Assembly (NCBI RefSeq): GCF_027596085.1
Contig: NC_072453.1
Location: 5,529,448-5,593,447 of the forward strand
DNA from: Anoplopoma fimbria
Taxonomy: Eukaryota; Chordata; Actinopteri; Perciformes; Anoplopomatidae
Length of the DNA: 64,000 nt
Direction of reading: 5' to 3'
The position numbers and the translations under genes were made by a program. Shown piece by piece: positions 1 through 38,608 of this stretch; the stretch's first letter is position 1; each line of letters starts with the position of its first letter. The notes beneath the pieces are model-generated. The model did not search any database, was not told the DNA's origin, and saw nothing but the letters and a program-made list of their open reading frames with translations.

Positions 1-522
1 GTTTATACTGGCACTGGCAATGCTATATCTTTATTTTTTGAGACCAAAGTGTCAGCATATAGAAATGTGTAGGCGGATGTGGTGAATCTTTTCTCCCAAA
101 CACTGAAACATGCTAGACATTTAATAAAAAGATATGATGCCTTTCTGACCTAAACCACTTAAGCTCAAACTCTTAGTTGGCAGCGGTTTGTAAGGGGACT
201 GCTGATCCAGCACTCAAAATGTGGGGAAGAACTTGTGGACGAGCAAAAGTGTGAAGGCTAAGACATCTTGATGTATGCCTCTTGGCATATTTGTAGTACT
301 TGTGGAGTTTGTGACCACTAGTAGCACCATGGTGCAATGTTTTTAAGAGTGGGCCCTCATAATACACAGTCCTGCTGATTGTTTAAGTTGATTGATGTCA
401 TGTTGCAAAAGAAGGAAGGAAGAGACTGCTAACTAGCAATATATATAAAGAACAATGCAAGTTTCAAGTTACTTTATGTCAAACCGCTGTGATTATCAAA
501 TCAAATCAGCCTTTAATTTTAC
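1..522. other. No exon recognised; probable intron of the WD-repeat gene
   Basis: The WD-repeat gene on the minus strand has a good donor at 521-522 and no stop codon before it, so it must continue to the left. I found no further WD-like exon in 1-520. The stretch is AT-rich with no clear repeat. It is best read as intron, with the remaining 3' exons outside the window. Confidence 0.5.
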
Positions 523-3500
523 CTTGGCGGCTGCAATGTCGTACTGAACGACCCGCTGGCTCCATCCAACCGACAGCAGCTGGTTGTCATGGAGACAGGT
601 CAACCCGGTGACCTCGGAGTTGGTGACGGGCTCCAATTTGTGCAAGTTAAGGCCATTTAGTAAGTTCCACACCTGTTGATGAGTTGTCTTCTCATTAATA
701 TGTCTCATACATGTGAAATAAATATGCACAGCAATGTTTGGTGCACCAGTTGTTACAGTATTTTTGTACAAACTGATGGGGTTAAGTGGTATTAAACCTT
801 TATAGTGCCATTGCGAGCTCCAGTAATAAGTCTTCTGTGGGAGGAGTCAAGTGTCATGCAGGTGAGCTCATCTTCTCCATGAGCGTTTAGGATCTGAAGC
901 CTCCTCCTACCCGTCTCCACGTCCCACAGAGACACAGATGAGTCGGCATGTCCAGTCACCACCTGTCTCAGAGAAGAGTTGTACAGAACACAGGAGAGGG
1001 CAGGACCACTTTGGTTGTTTGGTCCAGGTTCCCTTCCTCCGTCAGTCAACCATCCGCCCCCTCCTCTTCTCGTTTCAGCCAGGTTGAGCAGTGCCAGGTA
1101 ATCTTTGCATCCCACCACCAAATGAGACTGGGTCTGCTCAGGAAGAGGAGGGCTCAGCAACAGGAAGGGGAAGTTGCCGTGTTCTGGGATTCGACCCGGC
1201 TGCTGGCAGGGGAACTGCAGGCAGACGGTTTTCAGACAGTGATGGCTGGAAATGTCCCAAACCTTCAGCTCCTGATGAAGAAACAAGTACTTAATAAGAA
1301 AAGAAGCAAGCTCTGTTGTGATATGTCACAATTCACAAAAATCCCAAATACGATTTAATATGAATAGTGAATATTTAATGACTCACAGCATCTCTGGAAT
1401 AGCTGAAGATCTGCCCAACAGGTTGGTAGATTGCAACATCCAACACAGTGGTGCGGTGACCCAGCAGCGTAGCTACGGGACGTGTGGTCACAAATCGAGT
1501 CCATAGTCTGACTGCTCGGTCACAACCTCCAGTAACCATCAACTGCAGAGACGCATCGTAGTCAAAACATTTAGCCCCCTGAAATGAGATGAAAAGAACT
1601 TGGTATACAGAATAATTATACTTAATACTTAAAATAAAGCATGGTCACTTCTGATAAAACTAAACAAGTCAATGGTCTCATAATTGTTTTTAATGGGGAG
1701 TTTTTAAGGTTGGCTGCATTGTTAAAATGTCCCGACATTTAATTGGAGCATGAAATTAGCCTTCAACTTTAAAAGAATTGTGAATAACAGGAAGCATCAC
1801 CGCCCAGTTTTAACAACCCTTTTGAAACAGCATTACTCCTTCTCTCCACAGTCACTAGTGCTGTTTACCTCTGCATGCTGTGAAAGAGTCCAGATTAGAA
1901 AATACTTGACTGAAATCTCATATTTGTTCTTCTGGATAAAACTGGCAGGGGAAAATTCAGTGTATGAGTTAAGAACAATTTGCATTTGCCACGTAAGGGC
2001 ATTCATTGATTTATAAACAAGTTTAAAGGGAAGGTTGATTTAAACCTAGTTAGGTCGGGGTCACCCAGGCCAGTGTACAGTGACCTCCATCTGACCTTGA
2101 TCCACATAAAAAGGGGATAACAACAAAAACCATTGCACTCCCTTCCTGCTTCTTTACATTTTCATTCTCTCTGGAAATATACTTCTGATGCACAAAAACA
2201 TACTTTATATTATGGAGTGCTAACTGCAATAATATGTGGTATCTAGTAAAATTGTAGGCATATGTTTGTTAAAGTTCCTTACATAAAGGTGTGATACTCA
2301 GTTATATTTACTAAAGAGAATTCACACAGTAACAAACAAAACCCTGCTATCAAACACCTCAGAGTGAAGTCGGTTACCTGCTTGAATTTCCAAATGTAAG
2401 GCTCCTGCTTCAGTGTCACATTCATAAAGACCACAGAGGTGGTGTCACTTTCTGATGATGTCATGATGACGTTGGCGCCGGGCTCAAACATCACTCTGTT
2501 GATTGGTTCCTGGTGGATGTTTGGGATGTGACGGTAGGAGACCATGTTGCTGTGTTCACCAAGGTCCTGTTAGTACGATGTATAACAATAAATGCTTGTT
2601 TGTAAAACTGGAGTGTAATCAACAAGTGGTTTTCATTGCTGACTTTTACACTGGTTACTACTGGTGCAAAGCTTACTGGGAAAAAGATCCTCTGTGGATC
2701 GTTCTCTTTGTTGGCCAGATTCTTGAAAAGACCTTTAGATGGATTCAGGAACCACATGAGGTGGACTCCTCCTTTTTCATCCCCCAGTAGCAGCAGAGAG
2801 GGTCGCTCTGGACACTTGGAGGGAAAAAGCACGTAGATTCAAGGGATGGGTTTATCGCTTTCAGAGTGAATTTGTCTCAAATGAATAGTGGTCCTACCTG
2901 AGCATCATACCAGTAACAAAGCGCAGTCGGGACACTTCGAAACCCTTTCAAAAACGATGAGACTGTTAAGGGTTGACGACACTTGACAATTTAGATTTTC
3001 AGCTCATTTTGGAAAAATTCAGCACGTTAGCAATAAAGTATACCAAACAGGTGGACATCCTCAAATACATTGCCCGTGGAGACATTGACAAAGTGCAAGT
3101 CCCTGCAGTCGGTTGCTATGGCAACCTTGTGGACGTTGCCCATAGAGACAGCATCAGTGGTCCAGCCTCTGAACCTCCTCGTGTTGGCCACTTCCTCCGT
3201 TGGGTCTCCGGCAAGCTGGATTAAACATGATTAAATATAAAATATGTGTGTGAGTGTGTAGTATTTCCACGCGGATGTAAAAGTATTACCATGATGTCAC
3301 TCACCCCTAGAGTTTTGAGGATGTGTAGGCTGCTGTTCCAGACAGTGATCTGACCTCCCTTACTGACACTAATATAGCGAAGTGGAGGAGGGTGAGAGAC
3401 AGCAACTACACGCACTGTTGGCTCCCGCTGCAGAGGAGTGAGTGCAATTATAATTAATGACACAAAAAAGGTTATTGGAGTAATAAAAGTATTACTTTTA

Positions 3501-4605
3501 GAAAAAAAATATGTAGAGTAGAAGTAGAGTATAGAAAATAATGTAAGACAAAACTATTCTCATTTCTGGCTATAGAGGGGCAGAACACTTCCATTAGATG
3601 ACAGACACACAGCTGGCTAACATGTTAGCAAATTGACTATACTAGTTATACATACAGCAGAAACAAAGCAAGCTTGTTTCTGCCTACCTGCCAACTTTTA
3701 ATCCAATATTCACTTTCTTTTTTTAGCTTTGTTTGGGACTCTGCCAACTTCTGAGGGCAAAATATTACTTTTTACCATGCTAATGTTAGACTTTCTTGAC
3801 CAGCCAGCGTTATCATAATTGCTATCTTTGTCTGTCTGCCGTTAATTGGTGCTGGCCAGTTAGCACAGTGTTTCCAAAGCTTTTTGTTTGAAATCTCTGC
3901 ATGGTAAATTGGTAATATTTGATAAGACTGACCGGTTTACTGGTTAATGTGGTTTTTCACTATGGGTGACCCTTTTCCCTGTAAAAATAGCCTTTCCTTC
4001 TCATTCTCCCAGGCTGGTGGGTTTCTACCTTGTTGTGAGAGCAGTGTCTGATCTGCGGCCTGGAGTCCAGGAGAGCTGCTCTGGGGATGGAGGCCCGATC
4101 TCTCTCGGTGTACTCCAGAAGCAGGTAGGAACAAAGCTGCTGCCACTTTACCTGGCCGGTACAGCTGATGTCCACCTGGATATGAAACAGTAAGACGACT
4201 CTGCATCATCATCATCTAGAAAGTCATCATATATGTTTTTGTTTGGTACATTGAAGTTACGCTGATAGGATTATACTGTATAATGTCCTGTAATGTGCGC
4301 AGCCTATGTGCTATTCTTTTTAACATTATATGGCATTATTATTTCTTCTATACTCGTTTCTTCTTACCTCACCAAAGAACCTTTCGACCCATGTGTCTTC
4401 AACATCTGGACCAATCACAGACCTCAAAACCTCCCGAAACTCTGCGAACTTCATTCCTTCATTTCCTCTGTTCCTTCCACTCCTTCCTTTTGGCCTGAAT
4501 TCATGGATCAGTGGTCCAGCTTTTGGACAAGTAAATGCATTTCTCAGGAGCTGCAGGTGCTCGGGGGTCAGTTTTTCTGCAGGACTGACTCCACAGGCCG
4601 GATCA
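523..4605 (-). CDS. WD-repeat / EF-hand protein, WDR49-WDR64-EFCAB8 family (partial, ten exons)
   Basis: Exons in transcript order: 4368-4605, 4029-4175, 3305-3427, 3044-3215, 2898-2944, 2677-2814, 2378-2566, 1387-1578, 798-1271, 523-672. All have AG/GT borders and join in one open frame of 623 codons. The N-terminal part (residues about 1-130) has the EF-hand-like segment seen in this family (KFAEFREVL, VERFFGEVDISCTGQVKW). WD signatures follow: ITVWN, FRGWTTDAV, VRLWT, LKVWD, VSLWD, IKVWN. Motifs such as VTGGCDRAVRLW and LDSSHRRLITGARNGTIKVW are typical of beta-propeller blades. Family members are mostly uncharacterised and often expressed in ciliated or testis tissue (general knowledge). 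The start codon is not identified, because exon 4368-4605 begins in mid-codon. The 3' end lies left of the window. The donor at 797/796 reads GTTTAA, which is weak. Whether the orthologue is WDR49, WDR64 or EFCAB8 is not settled. Confidence 0.85.
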
Positions 4606-7436
4606 CTGCAGCCATGATCAGTTAAAGGAAATTGTAAATCTTTGCAGATATAGGATACTTTCAACTAACTTACTTCTTGAGTGTGCAGGTATACAGCTGA
4701 TTAAAAACAAGTTAGGTAGGACTGGAGCCAATTGAAGCCAAAGAATGATCAATCAGGGACAATTGGTTGTCTTATTATCACTCATTTTAGTTTTTGTTAT
4801 TAAGTTAAGTTACACTAATTCCATACAGTCACTGACATCTGGTTTGTGAATGTATCACTGCAGAATGAATGCAGCACTCCCAAGTGGCAGCACTGGGACA
4901 ACACACTGCTGATCCCTAAAAAAATTGTTTAAAGTCACCTAATGAACTATTGTGCATAATCAACTGAAACATAGTATGAGTAAAAAAGAATGTATGTAAA
5001 TTAGACAGTGGGTCTTAATGTGAGTATTTGGTGAATGTTGCTAATAGGGAATAAATTAGGTTTTGGGGGACATGTTTATAACATCACAGTGACGTTCACC
5101 ACCAGCAGCTCCTGTGTGGCCCTGTTGCTCGGGGAGACTACAAGCTGGAACAACCAGTCACATGTCTCAGCATTGTGAGGTCTTCTCCAGACCTAACAGG
5201 ACATGCATGAGTGGTCATTTGCATTATACACATTTCTCACTAATGCTAATGAAACCGTAAAGTAATTAAGTAATAAAAGTGTTGGTTAGATTGCTGACAA
5301 AGGAGTGTAAAAAAAAGCTGTTGTATCTGAGTTGGTGAAGCTGTCAGTGTCTGAGTTGAGAAAAAATGTGAATCTGAACAAGAGAGATGCAAATGTTCTT
5401 CATAGAAGACTTGACATAACCTTTTGTGATGTTATGGAAGAATGGATAGCCTAGTATATTGATGTAGGGTGAAGTTTGAAACCAGTATATCTTTTTCCCA
5501 TTGACAATGTTGTATTTGACAGGACAGAATTTAAGTTGATAAAATGTCAGTTGGATTGGTGTCACATGAAGAATATCGAAAGTATTTGGAAAGTTAAAAG
5601 GTACAGCCATATCACATGCAAAATTGACAGACTTTTGTTTTAATTAACAGTGTTCCGTAATATCCATCAAGATCAGATAAATAATAACAAGCCAAAGAAA
5701 ACTCACCAAAACCTGCTGTGTGGTATTTCCGTCTCATAAAGCCCCCAAGGATTTCTGTTGTTTCTTAAAGTGTCCATATTGATAACCTGAGCCTCACTGC
5801 CTCTTTAAATTCTTCCAAAACAGCAGATAATGCTCAATCTTCTCCTGTTGAATTTTAAATCCAGATTGAATCTACATTGGTCAGTGTTTCAAGTTCTTTA
5901 AACCCAGATCCTGGTGACAAACAAAGATGCAGCACCCACAAGCGCTGTGGCCAATCTGAGATCCTCACCATGCTCTGAGTCTAAACACGCAGGGCTTTTG
6001 TTTCCATCCCTCCTCTCTGTCTTTTCAGGCAAACCTGATTTGCTCAAACACAGCTTCTTGTCTCCAGACGGGGAAGGAATGTCCAGTTTGACGGATCAAC
6101 AAGCCATCCGTCGCAACTGTTTGAGTCAACACATCACTGGTGAAAAGACCGTTGAGAGTTTCCAAGATAACTGCAAGTCCGCTGGGGCTAACAGAGCCAC
6201 AAACCCTCAGTGGATTAATCATTTAAAGAGGCAAAGTTAGTCAGGACCCAAAAGAGTTAAAACTGGCAACTTTTGGACAAGGACAGCTGTTCAAACATAA
6301 TAAGGACTTTGCAGAAATCCTCAATATTACATTTAAAATTACAAATGTATTTTAGGTTAAAAAGAGTAAAGCAAACATCAGTATTACTCTGTCATAATTG
6401 TCATAGCCTCAAATACTTCTTTAACTAATGGAGTTTAATTATTGCCAGGCAACTCACAGCACTTTTGCTTACCACACCAATGAGCACACACTATCCAGAA
6501 TAGCCTCCCACGAGGTTTAATGGATGTACCAAAGTCCCAGTGGGGTCTGGTCTGCAGGGCAATTCATTCAGCCTTGTCTAGTATCAGACCTACACACACC
6601 AGTAGCCTGTACTGTAACTGGCCCTACATAATTAATTCCATATATGATGCAATGGGCAGCAATGGACAACAGAAAATAGTGGCAAACAGTAATACACCTT
6701 TTCCACTACATATGCTGTGCTTGTTATAGCAAGAAAAACACAGGTGGAACATAAAAAGGCTTCCTGTTTTGCCATGTAGACCTTTTACAGCAGGATCTGT
6801 CAGCAGTGATGTCATCAGCAGGTCTAAGACTGACTTCGCTACAACTACTACTGCAATAGGTAGGGGAGCAAAAGTGTATATGAAATCTATTTTGTACAAC
6901 TTCACCTGGACCCATGATGATAGGAAGCTGTTTCAAAATGTATTATACATTAGAAAGCAGAGGCTGCAAAGACTGAAACAAGTAATGCAGGATAATATAA
7001 GCTCATATTTCAGATCCTAGCGCATTACATTCTGTGGGTGGGCCTATTTTTGCTTTTGGTTGGAATGTGTCCTTGCCCATGTAATGCTATGTTTTTGTGG
7101 GTGTGTGTTAATTATATTTTTTTTACTAAAAGCCTTGTAAATTTAATAAGGTATTTGCTAGGCTGGGATGGCCCCGTGACTGGCCTCAGTCAAATATATG
7201 CTATTACCTGATGCAGCCACTAGATGGAGCCCCATTCACATATTTGATCAGTGCTCAAACATGCAGAGTGAAACCCGACGAGTGGAGCCGTCTGAAGACA
7301 TTTAAACCCTCTGAACAAAATGATAGTTTGGGCTATTGCAAAATAGTTTGATCGTGGTTTTAATGAAGGAATAGGGAACTCTTCTCTTCTCAGCTTTAAC
7401 TCACACGTTGGCAGCAGAAGCTCACTGACTTCCACT
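4606..7436. other. Gap between the WD-repeat gene and myof; possible unplaced minus-strand exon
   Basis: The interval should hold the 5' exons and promoter of the WD gene and the upstream region of myof. One minus-strand segment, 5085-5192, follows a good acceptor (CCTGTTAG) and is open for 36 codons, with residues such as AETCDWLFQLVV and ATQELLVVNVTV. It looks more protein-like than its surroundings, but I cannot name it or join it with a good donor to exon 4368-4605. A plus-strand open frame at 5914-6240 (108 codons) has no recognisable domain. The rest is AT-rich and unremarkable. Confidence 0.3.
7217..7230 (+). promoter_or_regulatory. CTCF-like motif upstream of myof
   Basis: CCACTAGATGGAGC matches the CTCF core (CCASYAGRKGGCRS) at all but one position. 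It lies between the minus-strand WD gene and plus-strand myof, about 0.43 kb before the myof start codon, where a boundary element would be plausible. This is motif evidence only. Confidence 0.35.
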
Positions 7437-7651
7437 CGGGATAATCACTCCCCCGTGATCCGCCCTTAGTCCACCCCTCGCTCCCACCAACGGGACGGGC
7501 AAATATACTTCCTCAGCCCTGCCCTGTCTGCTTCAGTGATGATGGGGCTGTGAGGATGCCAAAGCACGAAAATCCTTTGAAGATTTTTTTATTTTCATTT
7601 CATTCCACAACTTCACAAATTTAGTCTTTTTTTTTTAACCTGTTTGTTGCC
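7437..7651 (+). promoter_or_regulatory. myof: myof proximal promoter / 5' UTR with two short upstream ORFs
   Basis: The segment directly before the myof start is richer in G and C than its flanks (7440-7560) and has no clear TATA box. If transcription starts before 7539, the leader has a 4-codon uORF (7539-7553) and a 22-codon uORF (7556-7624), both ending before the main ATG at 7652. These could reduce translation of the main frame. The transcription start is unknown. Confidence 0.4.
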
Positions 7652-33630
<25,979 letters not shown>

Positions 33631-33944
33631 ACCGGAGCAGTGGGACTGGAAAGGATGATTCAAAATGTCTACAGGATGATCACACTAACTGGGCAAAACT
33701 ACTTCCAAACACTTTCTTTTTTTTTACTGCCTATAGTATTTTTATAAAGGTCTAAATGGGAAGGGGTGCTTGCACAGTTGCACTATATTGTCATATTTAC
33801 CATGAGCACTTTCTCTACACCGCTTGACTGTGAAAGGCTTGAGCAATACATTTGTATCCAAACCACTGCTGTTAAAACACACACCCACACTCACACACTC
33901 ACGAAACTAGAACCCCCTGTACAGTTTAATTCCAACTGTCCTGT

Positions 33945-34128
33945 AATAAACTCTTATTGTGTTTATTTGAGGGTGATAGTGTGTGCAAGAAATTTAGCTC
34001 TTGGGGGATTTGTGAGGCTGCATTTAGTGCTTATGTTGCATTAGATTGCACATTATTGTAAGGTGTTTCTACTATTTTGGCATTCTGAATGTAAATCAGG
34101 TGATTAACAGACATTTATAATAAATAAA
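33945..34128 (+). terminator. myof: Polyadenylation signals of myof
   Basis: AATAAA occurs at 33945-33950, and overlapping copies occur at 34119-34124 and 34123-34128. Use of the distal pair gives a 3' UTR of about 0.5 kb and ends the transcript right where the opposite-strand aarsd1 transcript is expected to end. Confidence 0.6.
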
Positions 34129-34158
34129 TAACTATTAAAAAGTTTCACCAAGGTAGTA

Positions 34159-34164
34159 TTTATT
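34159..34164 (-). terminator. aarsd1: Probable polyadenylation signal of aarsd1
   Basis: TTTATT on the plus strand reads AATAAA on the minus strand. It is the first canonical signal I see after the aarsd1 stop at 34778, giving a 3' UTR of about 0.6 kb that meets the myof transcript end tail to tail. Confidence 0.5.
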
Positions 34165-34777
34165 ACAGGACTGCTGCATTAAAATATACAAGGGTTTCTA
34201 TTTTCCTGATCAAAGTAATTGTGCCAAAACAAATTAAGACTTCAGCTATCAACAGTCATGTTAAGTGTGTCTGTCTTTTGTACATTATATTTCCACAGGT
34301 CTTTTAAATTAAAAATATGAAAAAAATCTTCAACTGGTGTTGGTGTGCATTGTCTAAAACAGCTCTGAACAATATGAGCAGCAGGACTCTTAAAATGTTA
34401 ATCGTCTGTTTCTAAATTTAACATTGACGTGCCCTTGAGCTGGGCATTTAGTACAGCCCCAACATGCATATAAAAAACCTAACTGGATAAAAAAGGACTT
34501 GATTGGATATGACAGAAAATAAGGTTTAACAGATAAGTTTTAAATGAATAAAAACAGCACATGACAATATGTACAGCACATGTTGTACACAAGTCCCAGT
34601 TATATACATTTTAACAGAAATGATTCATTTCTTGGTATTTGTACAGTACTTTAACCCATTTAGTCTTTACAACAAAATAAGAATACCTCAAACAATCAGG
34701 TAAGCTATCCTTATTGCCTTCTAAATGTATTGTTTCTCTAAGAAACATTTGTTTCTCATATTGAACCATTGCTGAGT

Positions 34778-37623
34778 TTATTCTTCCTCTGAGGTGTGAT
34801 GTTTGCAGTGCTGCTGCAGGAAAGCTTCAACCTCCCCTCTTCTAGCCAGGCTGTTGGCTTTTCCTTGGAAACGTCCGTTTTTCCCCGCCCCCTTCCCTTG
34901 GAGCATCTCTAACACCCTGGGGAGCACAGAGAAATTCACATAGTACCAACCTAAATTAAAGCAAAAGCTAAATAAATACGTGGTGGTGTCCCTTACCGCG
35001 CCCCCATCTCAGCCACTTGTCCACTGGGTCCAGCCATTAGAAACAAACCAGGTCCCTTCTCCTCTCCGACAGTCAGGAAAACCAAAGTTTCCTAACAGCA
35101 GACGAAATGAGGCTTAACAAAAACATTTACCAGCTAATACCAAGAAGTATGCAGTAGAGTTGTAAAGTTACCTCAGTGTTTATTTCATTGGCAATGATAT
35201 TCATGAACTCATTGTCACCCTCTTTCCTGTAGAAAGAAAGATACCATTTCTTTAATTAAATACTTATATTGATGTTCTTTAAACATCAATGCTGTACTTA
35301 CAAACAAAGCCCCTTCAACTTGAAGAAGAGTCTCTTACTTGTGCAAACTGAAGAAGTTGCCTCTCTGGGGGTCGTTCTTAAAGTTCTGAGTGATGAGAAC
35401 AGCCATGTCTCGTAGAAGGCTCAGGTTAGTCTGCCCAAGACATTTTTATGGTAGTTAGGGAGTCTATGCGCAGTGTTTTATGCAGCACCAAACACATGTG
35501 TGACAGTGCTCATCAAAATAAAAAGATTCTTATCGCATCTAGAGAAGAAGTCACTGATGAAATGTTCTTACTTTTTGTAGTAGCTTAACAGATTTCTGCA
35601 ACTTGTCAACAGCCTCAACGTGCTCATCGGGTCCAGTTCTGTTGAACAAAGAAGTAGATTTTTTTTTTACTTAAAAACCCCAAGGATGAGTTGAACTCAC
35701 ATTTGTGATATTTGGATGATTCAGACTTACTTCAGGAGAGACACCAGTGATCGCTCTGTGCTGTAGCTTTTCTCAGCATACTTCAAAACCCTGTCTCCTA
35801 CCAGGAAGATCAGGTTGGTTTTGTTTTTCTTTCCTTTCTCAGTTCCCAGTAGCTTAATTACCTAAATTTTTGATTTGACAAATATGACTTATGAATATAT
35901 GTTTAGTACTGTATAAGTCAGATGAGGCACATCTAAGTGCTTGTGTGTCTGCATGCGTGTGTTAAGTTGAACCTGTAAGTGACTGAGGTTAGACACATGG
36001 GTTCCACAGCACATGTTGGCATCTACGCCCTCGATATCAATGATCCGAATCGGCCCTGCATGGTCGTCTGGCAGCCCCCGACTCCTCACCTGGTAAACAC
36101 ACACACATAAAACTCATGTGACAAACTGATGATGTCAAATCTTTTTTAATAGATGTAGAACATGAAAAAGGAGATATGTGTTGAAACAATATCCAAAACT
36201 TGAATTGATTGCACAGTAAGAGGACTGTAAGTAAATGCACCTTTTCCACAGCGGGATCATCTATAGAGAGGAGCTGAACGGTGACAGGGACATGGACTCT
36301 GATCTTTTCGTTTATGGCTTCCTCCAGAGCCTGGAGCTGGGCGGGCTTCACAGAGGGAGTGTCCAGTTCAATGGTGCTTCTCTGACGCCCCAGTTCCCTG
36401 AGAAACAAAAGAAAAACAGAAGAAAGGTAAACCCAGAAGTCTCTAATGGTTACAGGGAAATGGCGCAGTGCAGTGGTAATGTACCAGGATGTGGTCTTGT
36501 ATCCAAAAAGGTTATCTGCCAAAGCTGTGATCAAATGTTGACCTAAGAAACAGGAAGAAAACAATTGCAGCTTAGAGCAAGTGTGTTATATCAACGTATG
36601 ACACAACAGTCCCTGACCTTTTTCGTTGAGATAATCACCTGAGTGTTGCTGCATGTGGTCAAACCTCCTCACCCAGTCCACCTTTACCTGCACCTCCTGA
36701 CCCACCTGCAGAGGTGAGGCCACAAAGTGGACGGCGTCAGGTCCCTGCCTCGTCACCCTCAAGACTGGGACATCTCCAATCAGCCCGTGGTCATCTGGCT
36801 GAAGGAGGACAACACAAAGATTGACAATTATAAGAGTAACATCATGTAGTGTGGCTTTTTGATTGCTTCATATTACTTCTAACACAAACAACTCCCAGAT
36901 GAGTGACAAGAAGATGTATGTACACAACATGCAGTGATCACTTGCTTGATGGAGAAATTGAAGTCCTATGATTTTGGAGAAAGAAAAACAAACAGCTTAC
37001 TTGGCCGCCTCCTTCAGGAAACAAGATGGTATCTTGGAGCTTGACATTGAAGCCCTTAAGTGTTTCTTTCTTTCCACTGATTTCATGTTTGAGCTCAGCT
37101 GGGCAGCAGGATACTACAGAGGTAACAAACTAAAAGAAAAAAACAATAAGGGAAAGTAAACAACCCTACAGATTTCAGTCTTATATAACCTGTAGTAAGG
37201 TCTTTGCACAACAAACGGGGTTAAAGCAAATGCGTCCATATAACCGCGTGATACTGTGTAACTGTAAAGTATAACGTAAAACTTTTATTTTGAAAATCCT
37301 GATGTTACATTTTGATAATAGCTATAGCTGGCTTTAGATACACATTGGGCAACTCTAACGTTTTGATGTGACAACATTATACAACTCAACAAATACCAAA
37401 CGTGCAATGCCTTAAAACATGTAATAGTAACGTGAGTTAGTGGGTAACTAGCTCATGCTCCCCATAGACACTGTAGTTAGCAACTAAGCTAATCATTTCA
37501 GCAGAGAGCGAATGCTAAATGTAGTGTTTTAGCACCCTATTAAAAAGTGCAGCGCTGATAAATTGTCTTGCAACTGCTTCATACCTCTTTCATATAGCAG
37601 TCTCGTTGACACTGGAAAGCCAT
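34778..37623 (-). CDS. aarsd1: Alanyl-tRNA editing protein Aarsd1 (AlaX-type), 12 exons, 412 aa
   Basis: A free-standing editing domain that removes serine wrongly attached to tRNA(Ala), acting in trans in the cytoplasm. Exons in transcript order: 37585-37623, 37001-37129, 36639-36798, 36485-36542, 36241-36397, 35973-36089, 35731-35861, 35572-35638, 35339-35430, 35172-35226, 34997-35091, 34778-34916. Phases agree throughout; total 1,239 nt, 412 residues, the same length as I recall for human AARSD1. It starts MAFQCQRDCYMKE. The substrate pocket motif ILFPEGGGQPDD crosses exons 2-3. Zinc ligands are visible: HMQQH (His104, His108) and CCGTH (Cys208, His212). GLPDDHAGPIRI and NMCCGTHVSNL are typical of the family. 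The C-terminal part has NEFMNIIANEI and GKNGRFQGKA. It lies downstream of ptges3l on the same strand, the arrangement that gives PTGES3L-AARSD1 readthrough in human. Confidence 0.97.
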
Positions 37624-38395
37624 TCTTGGATATATTTGAGGTAAAAGTATACCTGACACATGAGTTAAGCGAAGAAAAATGACTCTGGTAACAGCTGCCA
37701 GCTGAGTACGGCAAGCGACATAGTCCAAACTTAGTTAAACCGACCTTAGTTGGCTTCGACTTGTTGCCTTTTTAATGACTGCTTTTAAACTTCAGATACA
37801 AGCATAATACGAAGACAAATAAAGTTGTTTGGATTTTTTTAATCCCCGAATAGCCGAAACATGAAGGAAACAGACTTGGCCATATGGGACAATTTTGTCA
37901 TAAGGGTACATAATTAATAAGATAATAATAAATACAACATATATGATATAGGTTTGTAAAGCATGTGCTAGAACCTGCACATCATTACCTATCACCAACG
38001 GTTACATAGAATCGCCTGCTGAAATAAATGCATGTAAAAACATGTTTATGGAATGAAATAAAACAATATATAAAACATATGTATGAAAAATCTTGCTAAC
38101 ATTACTTATTTTTGTTGCAAAGGACACTTTCCACTTTTTCTTGTCCATTGTTTTGTTGCCGTTTCATATACTGGTGTACCAAAAACGAAATAATGATTGA
38201 AGCTGGCATACTTATTTCTGATTTACTGCCATCTTCTGGAGTTTGTGGAATAAATAACCCTGTTCTGCCATGCCCATCCCCATAATCCAGTATAAAGCCT
38301 TTCATTTACTTGTAAAAGCCTTTTAACATAAAATATGTTAACGCATGTGCAACATATCAAAATGACTTTCAAACCCTAGTACATAAACTTATTTT
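37624..38395. other. Short gap between ptges3l and aarsd1
   Basis: AT-rich, with no open frame of interest. It must contain the aarsd1 promoter and the last part of the ptges3l 3' region. A CTCF-like sequence (CTGCCATCTTCTGG, near 38227-38240) differs from consensus at a core position. No TATA box is obvious. Confidence 0.4.
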
Positions 38396-38401
38396 TTTAT
38401 T
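38396..38401 (-). terminator. ptges3l: Probable polyadenylation signal of ptges3l
   Basis: TTTATT on the plus strand (AATAAA on the minus strand), about 210 bases after the ptges3l stop codon at 38609. Together with the 12-exon aarsd1 model starting at 37623, it makes the two genes separable, with less than 0.8 kb between them. Confidence 0.55.
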
Positions 38402-38608
38402 AAAATTGACAATGATACATCAGCGACAGTGGAAAATAATATGCCCATAAATAATCCCACAGAAAATATCCCATACAAGAACAGTATTTTGGACAACAAC
38501 AATTCAAATCATCTGCAAATATTACAAACTTTAGCAAACAAAGCACTGTCGTCAGTGTCATATAAAGTTGTAGTGGCCTCCAACACAGGAGAAAGGGCAC
38601 TGTGAGTC

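Noticed and set aside
948..1358. 136-codon plus-strand open frame
   Set aside because: Antisense of WD-repeat exon 798-1271, whose minus-strand reading has clear WD motifs and splice sites.
5914..6240. 108-codon plus-strand open frame starting MTNKDAAPTSAV
   Set aside because: No recognisable domain, no flanking splice or promoter pattern, and the opposite strand is also open over most of it; likely chance.
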